Positions 11,545 through 23,464 are shown, numbered from the stretch's first letter. The stretch: 64,000 nucleotides of DNA from Isoetes taiwanensis (GCA_021234155.1 JAJEKV010000102.1:2104456-2168455), one strand, 5' to 3'. Notes: generated by a model from the sequence alone, not told the origin. Translations and numbers: made by a program.

Positions 11545-11733
11545 CTAGGGAGTGCTATCAGACTGCCTTCCGTTTGGCCGCTGTGACCAAAGGCCGACCA
11601 TCACCAGCACAAAAACAGCAGTTCCTAATGTTCCCACTGCAAGATTGGGACGAGCATGAAGTTCTGGGTTAAAAATCCGAGAAAAATATGTTGCTTTCGT
11701 CCAGGAATCATTGCGCCCACGTCCGCCTTCCAT
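11545..11733 (-). CDS. Small ORF upstream of ABP1: 62-residue single-pass membrane protein
   Basis: A minus-strand ATG at 11733 opens a 62-codon frame ending 56 bp before the ABP1 start codon. It reads MEGGRGRNDSWTK, then ATYFSRIFNPELHARP, then a hydrophobic helix (LGTAVFVLVMVGLW) and a polar tail. This is well-formed for a small organellar or ER membrane protein, but I do not recognise the family. The gap to ABP1 is too short for an obvious separate promoter plus terminator, so it may be an upstream ORF or the first cistron of a shared transcript. A possible upstream exon with an ATG near 12261 has a hydrophobic reading and a GTATGT donor near 12200, but the link is speculative. Confidence 0.45.
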   Translation of the reverse strand: MEGGRGRNDSWTKATYFSRIFNPELHARPNLAVGTLGTAVFVLVMVGLWSQRPNGRQSDSTP

Positions 11734-12730
11734 AGCCACTCCTCTGCCTAAAGCACATGAAAAAACACCTTCCTGTAACAATTATTATCGTTTGGCGTGT
11801 ATTATCGTTTGGGGTGTGTTTTGGCCAAACCAGGGTAAGTCTATCCTGAACCTGTGTTTTGAATTTCGTGGCCATTAGATCATAGCACAATTTGGGGAAT
11901 ATTCCCTATGCATGCATATGGTCCATCCGCTCAAAGTCAAGATAGGGTCAAACAGCACCATGTTGACCCGATTTGTAAGGGGGCAATTAAAAATACAAAT
12001 CCACTGGTTATCATTCTCACATCAAGCGTACATCACAACAAGCATGCAATATAGCAAACTGAACTTCTCACAGCAAACCTTTCTTGCTTCTATTTCTTTA
12101 GAGGAATTGAACCTCTGTGTTTCACCAGAAGATAGCGCAAAAGAAATACATGCACAACAGAAAACAGAGCAACACCGACAACAGAGCAAACATACCCTAA
12201 ACAAACACACAAGAAACAGAAGAATCAGTCCAGGCTTGGCTGCAAATCGACCTTGCTCCATTGCTCAGCGATAAGCCTGCCGGAATTAACAAGGTCGGGT
12301 CCTAATTAGGTTTTCCTCTATGGAAACCTCATTTCTTACTAAGACACTGCAGAAGAAGCGGTTAGAGCCATGTGGTCGCCGATCCTGCTATGGTATGCCC
12401 TAAGGAGCGTGGCTTAAGCCTACAGCAGAACACCAGAAACCTGGCTATGGTATGGCCGAACATGCAACTGCAACAAAGGCCTGGCCGCCTCCACAAGACC
12501 CGTCGCCGCCTTCCTACAAGAATACCATGCTGACAATAGAAAACATCTGAAACCCTAGATGCACGTGTTTGGAATCCAGGGTGCCACCGTCAGCTTATAC
12601 GGTATTCCGATACGAATACCAAAAATAACCTTCAAAAATCTTAGGTTATAAAGATACGGTTTGTGATTTCGGCTGCATTAGTGGTTGTAACAATTTCAGA
12701 GACCACGAGCATAAAAAAGCAACTCTTAAT
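11734..12730. other. Upstream region of ABP1; no firm gene
   Basis: Frames on both strands near 11900-12270 are open for 80-120 codons, but their composition suggests 5' leader or intron sequence. The minus-strand frame from 12261 (MEQGRFAAKPGLILLFLVC) could be an upstream exon of the ABP1 / small-ORF transcript. Nothing else is recognisable. Confidence 0.4.
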
Positions 12731-12737
12731 TTAGACT

Positions 12738-13215
12738 AGTGAAGGTGTCCCGGCGTTGCCGCACATTAGGGATGTGTGTTTCTTGATTGTCAAATATGCT
12801 GAGACAAAGTCTAAGGATTATTGACTCATCCACTAGAATCAATAAATGTTGTGCTTATTTTCTTATTATATGAATGTCCAATTCATGTAATCAATTTGGA
12901 AAAGCACTTGTATTGACTAAATTTAAGGACACAACTATTCCATGTCACATGTCCGATAGGACGCTGCCTTGTGGCGTGACGTTAAAATCTCTTCTTCTTC
13001 TTCTTCTTCATGCTAAATTGTGAAACGTGTCTCCTAGAGTTCTTCTTTATGCACTTCCATGTATTGTGAACAACCACGTCCACGAAAAAATTCCCAAAGT
13101 GTGCACACATATCTTGCTAATGTTATAGTTAATAACATATGACGATTGATCACAATGTATATATTACTAGAAACGTGTGCCCGGCGATGCCGGGCATTAG
13201 TCATGGACGTGTGGA
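12738..13215. repeat. Two copies of an ACTAG ... GCCCGGCGATGCC motif
   Basis: Near 12738 and near 13168 an ACTAG is followed within a few bases by GTCCCGGCGTTGCCGCACAT or GCCCGGCGATGCCGGGCATT. The second contains the palindrome GCCCGGCGATGCCGGGC. Both are followed by TTAG and TG-rich sequence. Similar GC-palindromic motifs in AT-rich plant DNA often mark ends of non-autonomous transposons; the family is not identified. A CTTCTT run lies at 12991-13009. Confidence 0.5.
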
Positions 13216-13374
13216 ATGGGTGACTAAAGTAATTTGTAGGTGGAATAAGAATGTATAAATATAGTCATTTTTGTAGATGTACTGGAGTGCCAAGTGTGAA
13301 GGTTCAAGGTTTAGGCATTAGCCATGAGGGCTAGAATGGGTAGGAAAAACAAAAAACATAATATAGAACATAAT

Positions 13375-13465
13375 AGAATAGAATAGGATTTTTATCCTCC
13401 ACGGAGACCAATTGACCTATGGGATCCAAACAGGAGGCACAGCAAGCGTATTACTGTCCGGAACA
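13375..13465 (+). repeat. Dispersed repeat, copy 2
   Basis: Contains TCCACGGAGACCAATTGACC, CTATGGGATCCAA and TATTACTGTCCGG in the same order as the minus-strand copy at 8805-8950. Confidence 0.6.
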
Positions 13466-14690
13466 TAATGGGTGGATGTAGTGGAGTTCATATAGTTTAG
13501 GGCATTGGTTTAGGGGTTGTCATGGTTTAGGCATTTGCGAGTGTATTTTTTGCGTGGCATGTACTTTTTACATTAAATTTCTAGCATTTCATGCACATAA
13601 AGCCTTTTGGGTAACATGGGGATTTTTAAGCTTAGGATCTTGGGCTAATAATACAATATGTGACTTCAAAAATTGTGTATATTTAGGACGTCAACATACT
13701 GTAACATTTACATGTGAATGTTAGGGCGGTTAAATGTGAAACATGTCATTTTTGAAGTTATAGAAAACATGTGCCACTTTGAAAATGTATCACAATTATC
13801 TCCAAACGTTGATAGGGAATAGGGACGTCTCTTCGTAAATCGCTTGGGAAATTGCACCCTACCATGATTTAAGAAGCTACATTCATGTGTTAAGAATTGG
13901 TGGCAATAATAACATGGAGATGGTAAAAGCTCTAGCCAAGAAGTTTAATTAGAATCTATACATTGCACTTGTACCACAAAATGCAAGCAATCTAATTGGA
14001 ATGTGATAATATAGAATTTGATTGATTAGTAATAAGGAATGGTAACTTTGATCTCTATTGATACAATTGCTTGAGTTTGTATCTTAATTTGGAAATGATA
14101 AACGCTACAAAAAACACTACAAATTATTCATAAATTGTGCCGAGAGCAATTCGTTTGCTCCCAATCTGTATAATTGCATTTGACTTGGATGCTTTACATC
14201 CTGACACATTGATAAATATCGCAGCAACATAAGATGAAAATATAGATTCGTCATACATTTCAAGATAATATTCATCTACTTCTGCAACTATGTTTTGGTT
14301 CACATTTCCCTCACATTTATGTCTGGCCATTCTTACAGTATGCAATTTTCCAAAGGGTCTTCAAAGTGCATTGGAGCAAAGCAAACGGCTTCTGAAGACA
14401 GCTCTTGCTGGTTTTCTGCATGTACATAAAATCTAAAATCTAATCTTTCAACAATACATATGACATTTTGGTATGTACCCGCTCTTACAAGGAATAAGGC
14501 TGTTGCATGCAAAGTTCAGAAGCTAGGCATTGTTGAACCAATTTGACATTACTTCCTCAGCTATCTATGTTCTCCGAGCATGCCCTTTCGTTATTTTTAC
14601 AATTGATTTGGCCAACTTTGGAGATGTTATACCCGCAGCAAATAATGTGCCCATTCATGATTATCAGCCAAGTTATATTTTTCTAAATCT
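13466..14690. other. No firm gene
   Basis: AT-rich sequence. A minus-strand frame at 14345-14124 (73 codons, starting MHTVRMARHKCEGN) is open and not obviously low-complexity, but I cannot assign it. No splice-supported gene was found. Confidence 0.35.
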
Positions 14691-14693
14691 CAT

Positions 14694-15371
14694 TGGGCAG
14701 GGCTCAAACAAGACTGCACATGGAAGATTCTTTGGTGGGTAGCCGGATCTTTGGAGTTTTTGTTGGAGTCATTTTTTCTTTTGGTTGATCATTTGTTGAA
14801 AAGCTTGCATCTTTACATTGTTATTTTCGTTGTGCATGTTTACTTTGTTATTGATTCTTTACGGTTAGAATGAATGTGTCTGAAATAACCCGTCCCTTTG
14901 TCAAAGCTGAAGGGATCTAGGTGGTAGAGCAATGTGCATATCAGGTGATTGGTATGTAAGCGTATATCGTGTCGCGAACGATATACAGGTGGACCCGAGT
15001 GAGGGACTAATCATACCTGGATCATTAATAACTGATACATGTGTGTTACTTGTGATGTTTTCCAGATTCTCAGGTCAAGGTGATGGTTTACCCACTTAGT
15101 CCTCTCTAGGACTAACGCTGCCTTTCTCTTATTTCTCCTTACAGATAGGGTTGGTAGCTAAGTGATTTTGCGCAGCGGGAAGCGTGGGATAATAGCAGAG
15201 ATGTCAATGGATAGATTTTCTATAGACTACGAGTAGTTGAAAACTCGAATTTCGAGTGTCAAGGACCATTGTTACTGAAGTTCTCATAACCAAAGAAGGT
15301 TATTTATTATTTTAGTCTCAATTATTTCTCTATGTTGATTTTCAAGTGTTAAACACCCTATGAGCATTTCA
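14694..15371 (+). mobile_element. Solo or orphan LTR, family A
   Basis: This block matches, in reverse complement, the two halves of an LTR at 48453-48033 and 40788-40499. Shared landmarks are TGGGCAGGG, AACAAGACTGCA, a segment containing ATATCGT, GGTTTACCCACTTAGTCCT, AAGGACCATTGTTACT and AAGTGTTAAA. It starts TG and ends near ATTTCA. The other copy is followed by TGGTATCAGAGA, the initiator-Met tRNA primer-binding site, which supports the LTR reading. It abuts gypsy pol debris of opposite orientation. Confidence 0.7.
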
Positions 15372-18300
15372 ACTGAACTTTCGGAAATGATATGCGATCA
15401 CATGAAGCTCAGGATCACCCCCCTCATTTGACAAGATGCTACAAAGAGCAAAATCTGAAGTGTCAACTTCGAGAACATAGGGATGCAAAGGATCTAGATG
15501 TGCAAGGATAGGGTCGTTGTGAAGGCATGCTTCAGAGTGATAAAAGTTGATTCTTCTTCAACTGTCCACTCAAATAGAGCATCCTTCCTGATGAGACATG
15601 TGGCAAGACAATCTTCGAATAATTCTTGATGAAGCGCAATAAACATTGGCAAACCCCAAAAAGCACTGCACATTCTTAACCGAGGAAAGTGTTTTTTAAT
15701 CAAGAACGGTACTGACCTTCTCTGGATCCATGGATAGGTGTGATTCAGTAGCAAAGAAACTTGACAATGTCCTACTCGAACTGATACTTCTCCAGCTTGG
15801 CATAAAATCCATGTTCTTGCAGCTGCTTGAGGGCCTTCTGGACATGTTTCTTATGCTCCTCTAGAGTCCTGGAGTAAATCAAAACATCATCCAAGTAGAT
15901 GATAACAAAGAGAGTCAAAACTTCTCGAAAGACATCATTAGCCATGTGTTGAAAGACTACTACAGCATTGTTCAGAAGGCTTTCTTTCACTCATCACCCT
16001 GGTCTAAATAAGATCGTAGGTGCTACAAAGATCAATCTTAGTGAAGTACCTTACGCCTTCTTCAGCCATTCAAGCAATCCTGGAATTAAAGGAAGAGGAT
16101 ACCAGTTGCGCATTGTGATCTAGTTGAGATTGCGGTAATCTACAACCAACTACAAAGAGCTGTCCTTCTTAAAGACAAAGAAGATGGCAGCCCTGCAAGT
16201 GACTAAGAATGTCAGGTAAACCCAGTCGCAAGATTCTCCTCGATCTAAGTCGCAAAACCTCCAACTCTGTTGGTGACAAGCCATAGATAAGGCCAATGAT
16301 GGGATCCTCCTAGCTAGAGATCAATGGGGTAGTCATGTGGACGATAATCTGGAAGTTTACTGGCTTTGACCTCGTCAAAAACATCGGCAAATTCATTGTA
16401 CTTATTAGGAAAGACAGGGACGGACATCACTTAAGCGGAGCTAGTCGACGGATGAACTTGAATTGCAAATATGGAACTATGATATTGCCTTCCAGATTTG
16501 ATAATCTTGTGAAGAGAAATCTTCAAGATGCAGAGTTGAGGGCGTAATTCCGATGATGAACCTTCCACAAAAACATGAACTTGGACAAGACCAGGAGCAG
16601 GAGCAAAAGTAGGAACTGGAGCAAGAACATGAACTCGAACATCATCTAGAACATTTCAGAATTTGGGATATGAACTAAAATAGAGACAAGAATAGGATTG
16701 GGGACATGTAACATAAACATCAACTGGAACATGAGCAAGAACGGAATCAGAGGCCCACGATACTACCTTGATTGGAGTGGGCGTTGGCATAGAGGTAAGA
16801 ACTGTGGAAGAACTAGGGGGCATAAGCATGATGCACCCTACCACTTTTGAAACCTGCCAAAGTGCCTCACTAGGTACTTCTATGATGTTTATTGTTTCCT
16901 TGTTCTTTTCATGAAAACTAAACCAAATTTTCAAAAATAAAAGTTAAAAGCACGTTAATGTTCAAGGTAAGATAAAATGATACCATTGGAGGTTAAAAGA
17001 AATGCGTCCAATTTAATGCTTATTAATTATTGAGACATTATAATACCTCGTACCCAGCATTAGGGTACTCTTTTAGGTATTTTTATGGTCCCTTAGTAGT
17101 AACTTTTTGAGGTAGTGTGTAGCATGTTTATGCCTTGGGATTAGGCCTACAACCAACAAAGAGGAATGATCTAGAGCACCAATTAATCTGTGGGTTATAC
17201 AACTCGAGCTAGGGAAGACCCACAACTACTGGCACATGTGGGCTAGCAATGAGATTGAAGGAAATTCTACAAGAATTGCCTTCGAACAGAAGCCTAAGAG
17301 GTGCAATACATCCTGTGACTACACCCGAGGAAATCTTACGTCTATCAATCACACCAACATAACTGGTATACTCGGCCCTTCTTCTAGGGTGTTGTGCTTA
17401 GAAACAAATGCACTATTCATAAAGCAAGCATTTGCATCACAGGTTGCGCCAATACATCCAACCTCCGAACCTCTGACTCCAATAAAAAATTTCTTATTGA
17501 CCTTATCTGATGGAATAAACCCTTCACTACGTATGGAAGGAGTCTGAGAAATGGCAGCCAGCCGTCGAGAGACTTCTACTACTTGGACTGGCCTTTGGAG
17601 TTTTTCGACTGATTTGGGCACTTAACAGAACATCCGCGAGCAATATGGCCAGCTCCTCCATAGTAGAGGCAAAGATTAATCTCTCTCTGGTGCTACTTCT
17701 GGCAGCAGTCAAGGGCCCTCAAACTGCACGATAATTTTGCATAGGTATAGACCCAGAGCGTGGGCATTGTAGAAGCTGATGTAAACACTAGTGCTTGTGG
17801 AATTGGAGAAGCAAGCTGATTCCGTCTTCTTGCATACTCTCAAAAAAACGGTTGTCACAATGAACCATAAACTTTATAGCTTCATCTAAAGTCTTGGGAT
17901 TCTCCATGGTCAACAACATATCCTTTACACCCCACGGAGCCCTCTTCGAAAAAAATCTCGAAGGACTGCATCATTCCAGGCTGTGGCTATGGCAATCTGG
18001 AAAATTCTGAAGCATAAACCGAAGCCGAAAGAGAACCTTGCCTAAGGTTGCCAAACTTGGTAACTATTGTATGCTCTAGATCACTGTCTCCAAAATATGT
18101 CATAAGTTCAGCAGTAAATGCTGCAAAACCTTACAAGCTCGGGATCCCCTCTCTAGCAAGGGGGCAAACTAACTCAGAGGTAGCCCAGAAAGAAGAGAGT
18201 TGATTAGTCCGACATGTTCTCAATCAGTGGAATGCTAGTGAGGGTGGAGCCAAATAACAAATCGAATATGATTCAAAAAGCCTCGGAGCTTGAATCTAGT

Positions 18301-18444
18301 ATAGTTAAATTTCTCTGGCAAACTAAGCTTAGGCTCTGGTGACCTCCTTTTGGAGCTAGAGGTTGATTCATGAGACGCCACCCATTCTTTGAACTCCTCA
18401 TTATCTAGCTGAAATTGCTGGTATACTTGAACAAGCTGCTGCAC
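15372..18444 (-). pseudogene. Decayed Ty3/gypsy gag-pol
   Basis: From right to left on the minus strand: gag start (18444-18235, SLPEKFNYTRFKLRGFL), a decayed capsid region, and a zinc-knuckle remnant near 17670 (CLYYGGAGHIARGC, the second Cys replaced by Tyr). A Pro/Val-rich linker follows at 16934-16560. Reverse transcriptase at 15990-15772 has the catalytic YLDDVLIYS near 15890. An RNase H start near 15460 contains DTSDFALCSILSNEGG. Integrase is absent: the sequence stops at the oppositely oriented LTR near 15371. Many frameshifts and stops lie between the recognisable islands. Confidence 0.85.
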
Positions 18445-18544
18445 TTATTATAACAAGGATGTTAGGGGGCGATGGAAAAATTGATGTCCCTTCTCAATGA
18501 AGCTTGCTCTAGAGCCATAGACATAGCATAATACTTAGGATCAG

Positions 18545-19120
18545 AGCAGACAAGAACTAGTAAGGCATTTTGGTTCAAACTATCATGAACCTACTCAAAA
18601 ACAAGGAAAAATACTTGAAATATATACAAGGAATACATGGAAATCTGACATATAAAAGACAGTCTCATGCGATTCCCATCTTTTTTTTGGAACCCTCTTG
18701 TTTATAATGAAATGGACATGCGAAGGTATTCGGTCTTATGAGCCATTGGAGAGAGGAGTTTTTTCATGTGAGGTTGAATCCCTTTACCAAGACATTTCAA
18801 CTCTTTTATTCTCGGATGACAAGTCGAGAAAAGCAAAAACGCTTTCAAAACCAAGGAAATTATTTACGAACCAATGAAAGAAGAGACCATAACGACCTTG
18901 TTGTCACAACGGTTACATCCTCTTCATACATAGACCACCTAAGGAAACAACACTTGGAGCACCCTCCGATGTTTTCCAAACTTTGGGAGCAACTGGAAGA
19001 CGATAATGTGATGACCATACGGATATTCGTATCATGCCAATCTTGGCATATTTCTTCCGTATTTCTTGTGTATTCTCCATGTATTTTCCTTGTTTTCGCG
19101 TAGGTTCATGATAGATAGAA
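18545..19120. repeat. Gypsy LTR fragments in inverted arrangement
   Basis: On the minus strand, 18660-18585 reads ATGTATTCCTTG ... GAGTAGGTTCATGATAG, matching the end of the chromovirus LTR at 50992-51443, and sits where the 5' LTR of the gypsy remnant should end. A second fragment with similar sequence (GTATTTCTTGTG ... GTTCATGATAG) runs on the plus strand at about 19050-19120. LTR ends therefore face each other across roughly 400 bp of uncertain sequence. Confidence 0.5.
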
Positions 19121-19397
19121 ATCCTCTGGAGGAGGTGCTTCATGGTGGAGAATGATCTTCTTTTTCTCATGATCCATTGCAGTTCTGTGATACCTGCGAA
19201 GACGAGCAAGTATACCTCAAAGCCCCGGTAAAAGTGTGTTTTGATCGGAACTATCCCTGCCACCTAGAAGAGAGGAATTTCATAATTAACCATTACAGTG
19301 CTATTAGCCAGAAATAATCAACAAAAGTTACAAAGTTGAAACACATTGGGAGATTTTTCATTTCATTTAGGTGCTTCACATTATACGTAAAGGAAGG

Positions 19398-19755
19398 TTG
19401 GGCCCAATCCAGCCTTTTTGTCTAATCAAATCATGACACATGTACCACTTTCAAACTCGGAGAACGAGATAGCACGTCTCCTTTAATTTTACTGAATGTT
19501 CCATCTTTTTACGAGTCTTTCTGTCTTTTTTACTCGCCGTTCTGTTTTTCTTACCTGCTTTTATTAAGGCTGACCCACTGTTTGCTTGACACGGTGGGGC
19601 TGGATTGGGCCCAGCCGTCCTTTACATTGAGGCAAAGCCCCACCGGGCTTGATTCCAGAGGGTTAACCCAGCCTCCCCGCTCTGCGGGTCGCATGATTTC
19701 CCTCCGCGGGTCGGCAAGGTTTCCCCTCCGGAATCAAGCCCGAAGGGGCTTTCTC
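19398..19755. repeat. GC-rich nested inverted repeats
   Basis: GGTTGGGCCCAATCCAGCC near 19398 is inverted as GGCTGGATTGGGCCCAGCC near 19596. CCGGGCTTGATTCC near 19643 is inverted as GGAATCAAGCCCG near 19730. The block is much more GC-rich than its surroundings. It could be a foldback element or a short insertion. Confidence 0.6.
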
Positions 19756-21793
19756 TTATCCATATAAATCATTTGGTTCATATATTTCATGTTTTGGGCA
19801 CGTACTGCCTTTGCCCTTAGGACACATTATACATTTTTTTAACCCAAAAAACATTATCTTCTTATTTAAAACCGGATGCCTTTGGTTTACGTGCCCGGAC
19901 CCCGCATGTAACGCCGCATGCGGCGTTCCCTCTTCCCCTTGCCGGATGCGGCAATACAAATTTTAAATTTTGTCTTCTCTCCTACGTTTTGGCGCTGGGT
20001 TCAGAGGGGCGCATGCAAGGTCTGTGTACCAAATATTTGCATATCCACTTCCACTTCCGGCAGTGACGAAGAGATTAGTCATGAAGGGGTAGTGGGTATG
20101 AAGGAAAAAAATGCAAAAAAGAAAAAGACAGGGCTTGGAGACTAGGCAGCTGTAAGCTACATATCCAAAACCATGGATTCCATTTGTTTTTTTTGTTGTA
20201 GCTTAAGTGGTTTTCTCATGCTTCTTTGTTTTCTTTTTTGGTAGCAGATCGAGGCAAAAAGGGAAGAAGCAGTTGGTTGGTGCCGATCTTCCAAAAATTC
20301 AAACGCCATTTGTGAGAGTATTGCACTGCCAGATTGAAGCATGCAGGTACTTTGATTCATTTTTCATGTAATTTTTTCTGCATTATGCTACTGAATTGAA
20401 GCATCCCTTATATATTTTGCAGGTACTTTATACTTCCCTTTTTCAGATTTTCTTGGCTTCAATCGGTGGAGAGAATGAGCGTAAGACTTCATCCGGGCTG
20501 ATGCTAGATTTTTAAGTATAAGCTCTAGAACGACAAACTGTCACAGTATCCAGATGATTCAACAAGAATGTTCAAGATTTTATGCCTAGGTAAGCAGGTT
20601 TCAAGATTTTCCTGTTAGGCTTAGAGGAACTAGGTCTGTAGAGGAAAAGTTAGATAAAGTTTGGAGCTTGCCTAGCTTTAGAAGTATCTGCTAACTTGCA
20701 TCTGTGCTCTGATCGCTTTCCTTAAGTTGGGCACCAGATAGGGCTTCTGGAATATTATTTATGCTGTTGATGTTGCTTCCCTTGGAGTATTATTTATGAT
20801 GTTAATGTTGCTTCCCTTTTCCAGACATTTGCAGTTTAACCTTTTGCTAACTCACAATAGCAGCTCTGTTGAATCGCATATGCCATTCGTGGATAGAGGC
20901 CATCACTAGGTAAGTCCTTGCTTTGAGTAGGCTATTTTTCCATGCAATTGATTCTTATAAGACAATCTATTCTTAAAATTTTGAGATTGCTAGAACATGT
21001 TCTAGCGAGTTCGATGTCAACATTTCGGGAATGATGCATGGCCAAATGCAGGTCTTAAGCTCTTCTCAAAGCAAGTAGGAAGAAAAAGCAGGGTGTGGTT
21101 CTCTTTCCGTCACTATTATCTACATTATTTGAGAAGCTATTGGCTAATGCAATTTCATAATGACTTTATGCATGCATGAGCAGACAAGTAAAGAAACAAC
21201 CTGGTATCTCATCCCACCAATGAAGTTGTGCTATTGTAAACCATAATATGCAGTAGAGTTTATCTATATTCTTAGAAAGGTCCTTTATTTTTATTACTAC
21301 AACGTTTGTGATCTTCTAATTGTCCCTTCAATAATTATTGAACTTCAATTATGCAGACTCAAACTGGACTAGACTCAAACTGGACTGCATGAAGAAATGC
21401 TAAAACATCCTAATCCACTTTATTCGCTGCAAGAGCAAAAGAGCAAAAGAGCAAAATAAGACATCCCTTATGCCATGGCTAATTCTGTGCTCAATGAATT
21501 TAGGTTACTGTTCCTAATGTTATAGTCTTTTTTATCCTATCATAGCTATTTTCGTTTACTCATAGTTACAATGTTTTGATTCAGCTTCAAACTTCTATCT
21601 GCTGAGAGTGGAACTGACGTGATGTGATTCATGCTCCCTTCCTTTAATGATCAACAACCATATGGAGGAGGCAGCCAAAGCCACTATATGGAGTTTACTT
21701 GCAAGCTGACAGTATCAGCATCATGGACTTCAGAAAAGTCAAATGAGCATTATGGGCTTTTTCTAGATACGTGCTTAGGTTCAAAAAAATTTC
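19756..21793. other. No gene recognised
   Basis: AT-rich, with several TGCAGGTACTTT-like duplicated strings (near 20341 and 20420) that resemble splice-site environments. No conserved protein could be read on either strand. It may include the 3' region of the minus-strand gene ending at 21794. Confidence 0.35.
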
Positions 21794-22141
21794 TTACATG
21801 TTTGCATGTAAAAGAATTGTGCTAGCCAATGTGGCTATAGCAAGTGTAGGAGCCACAGCAGCAAAGAGATATTTATATCCAGTTTCAGCTCTATCGTTTG
21901 TCAAATCTGCTGCTAAATCTGTGAAAATCTGAACTGATGCTTCATCAGATTCAGATTTTGCGCCTGCATTGTGGACCTGTTCTTTTTGAAACAGAGCCAT
22001 GGAAATTGGCATAATCTTTCTGATATATCTGTTACTTCTCTTATTCAATCCAAGAGAAGAATTATGCAGGTGTCTGTGAGTCGAACTCATGTTGGGTCCC
22101 CATATGCAAGTGATGAGTTTTGCAGTGAGAAATTGTTCCAT
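21794..22141 (-). CDS. Hypothetical 115-residue protein with C-terminal membrane helix
   Basis: A single-exon minus-strand frame starts in a strong context (ACAACAATGG). Its N-terminal half is basic and Ser-rich without acids (GLNKRSNRYIRKIM), like an organelle transit peptide. An acidic stretch follows (KSESDEASVQIFTDLAADL), then a C-terminal hydrophobic segment (LFAAVAPTLAIATLASTILL). I do not recognise the family. The organised composition suggests a real gene of a small organellar membrane protein, but no homologue or splice evidence supports it. Confidence 0.45.
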   Translation of the reverse strand: MEQFLTAKLITCIWGPNMSSTHRHLHNSSLGLNKRSNRYIRKIMPISMALFQKEQVHNAGAKSESDEASVQIFTDLAADLTNDRAETGYKYLFAAVAPTLAIATLASTILLHANM

Positions 22142-22882
22142 TGTTGTAAACCCAGCTGCGACTTTGCTTTACTAAAGCAATACAAAAGTAAAGAAAGGAA
22201 TCAAGATCAAGCGCCGTACAAGACAGAGGCTAAACCTAAAACACAGAGACAGAAGCGCCGTAAAGACTGTACCTCAACCTAGGAAAATCAGAATGGTTCG
22301 TTTGCAGACGCGTCCCGCTTTAAGAGATTTCCGCCCAAACATTTATACACTCTTCTCCACAACGAGATGTGGTCACAAGTTGCGTGGCGATTTTTGGACC
22401 ATGCCTTGCAATACAAAAGTGACACAAGGCTGACACAAGCGACACAATACATCTTAAAATCCTTTGGAATTCTAAAGACTGTCACTGTTAAGACCTAGAA
22501 AAATCACAATAGCGCGTTTGCAGACGTGCCCAGCTTCATCACCCTACCAGAGCCACCTTCATAAGAACAAAGTCTTCCAAATTTAAGAGGTATGTCTCAA
22601 TCAAACCTCTTAACAAAGAGGCATGTCTCAATCATAGGGATATGCCGCTTAGACAAATGTCCAGGTGCAGGTGCATGGCCAAAACAATTTTCCACGCTAC
22701 ACTTATACAGTCTTCTCCACGTCTCATCTCTCAGGTACGAAATTTTAGGGACCTTGAAATTTCGGCCCAAATCACCAAGTTTTTATAAATCGAAATCTTC
22801 TATCGATTTCTGCTGAGCATCAGTGAGCAGCGGCACTGCCGGAAACGCCAAATTTCAAGCTCCCCTAAAATTTCGTTGAAGA
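22142..22882. other. Intergenic, with a short direct duplication
   Basis: GAAAATCAGAATGGTTCGTT followed by TGCAGACGCGTCC (22283-22318) is repeated in diverged form as GAAAAATCACAATAGCGCG and TGCAGACGTGCC (22497-22530). No gene was read here; the region probably contains the promoter of the minus-strand ORF starting at 22141. Confidence 0.45.
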
Positions 22883-23033
22883 ATTTTCATGACCAAAAAA
22901 TTTCCCTCGAGCGTCTGGCGTCCGCCTGCTGACGTGGCGGTGCAGCTCTCGTGGCTTTCGCCACTCGCGACCTGCCACGTCAGCAGGCGGGCCGCCAGAA
23001 AATTTCTTCGCGAAATTTTTTGGTCATGAAAAT
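22883..23033. repeat. Foldback element with GC-rich core
   Basis: Outer arms ATTTTCATGACCAAAAAATT (22883) and AATTTTTTGGTCATGAAAAT (to 23033) are perfect inverted repeats. An inner pair, CCGCCTGCTGACGTGGC and GCCACGTCAGCAGGCGG, gives a second long stem. The core includes the palindromic hexamer GACGTG. Most of the 151 bp can pair with itself. It lies about 430 bp upstream of the violaxanthin de-epoxidase start codon. Confidence 0.9.
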
Positions 23034-23069
23034 TACTCCTTCCAAAATATTCAATGTGAGATGTAGTGA

Positions 23070-23370
23070 TAGTGATTTTGGTTCAGAAATCGCCAGGCAG
23101 TTTGTGAAGTTACAGGTATGACTCTGTGTGTCCTTGGGTCACTTTTGCATCTACATGTTTTGTTAATTGATACTTTTGTGGTTGTTTTTGTTTTTGTTTT
23201 TGTTTTGCGACTGCCAACGAAGAAGATATTTGTGTGACATATAGGATAGTAATTCGGCCATGTGATTTTGCAAGACATGGTTCAAAAATCGTCAGACAAC
23301 TTGTTGAGTTACAGGTAGAACTTTGTCTTGTATGCTTGAGTCGCTTTTGGGAGTCTACATATGTTTTTGT
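23070..23370. repeat. Imperfect tandem duplication upstream of VDE
   Basis: A segment containing GTGATTTTG, GGTTCAGAAATCGCCAGGCA and GAAGTTACAGGTATGACTCT (near 23072-23116) recurs as GTGATTTTG, GGTTCAAAAATCGTCAGACA and GAGTTACAGGTAGAACTTTG (near 23262-23324), about 195 bp later. Each ends in a splice-donor-like ACAGGTA. A TTTTTG run lies at 23185-23205. It may be duplicated leader exon sequence. Confidence 0.55.
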
Positions 23371-23390
23371 ATTGCTGGTGGATCTAAGGG

Positions 23391-23400
23391 TCTATATATA
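23391..23400 (+). promoter_or_regulatory. Candidate TATA box of VDE
   Basis: TCTATATATA lies about 65-75 bp upstream of the proposed VDE start codon at 23465, leaving room for a short leader. Position and sequence are the only support. Confidence 0.4.
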
Positions 23401-23464
23401 TTGATACCTATATGCAAAATAATGTTACGTTCTTCTAGTGAAGGCATTGTATGAAAATCAAAAG

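Noticed and set aside
19582-19767. Open frame through the GC-rich block
   Set aside because: It is the translation of nested inverted repeats.
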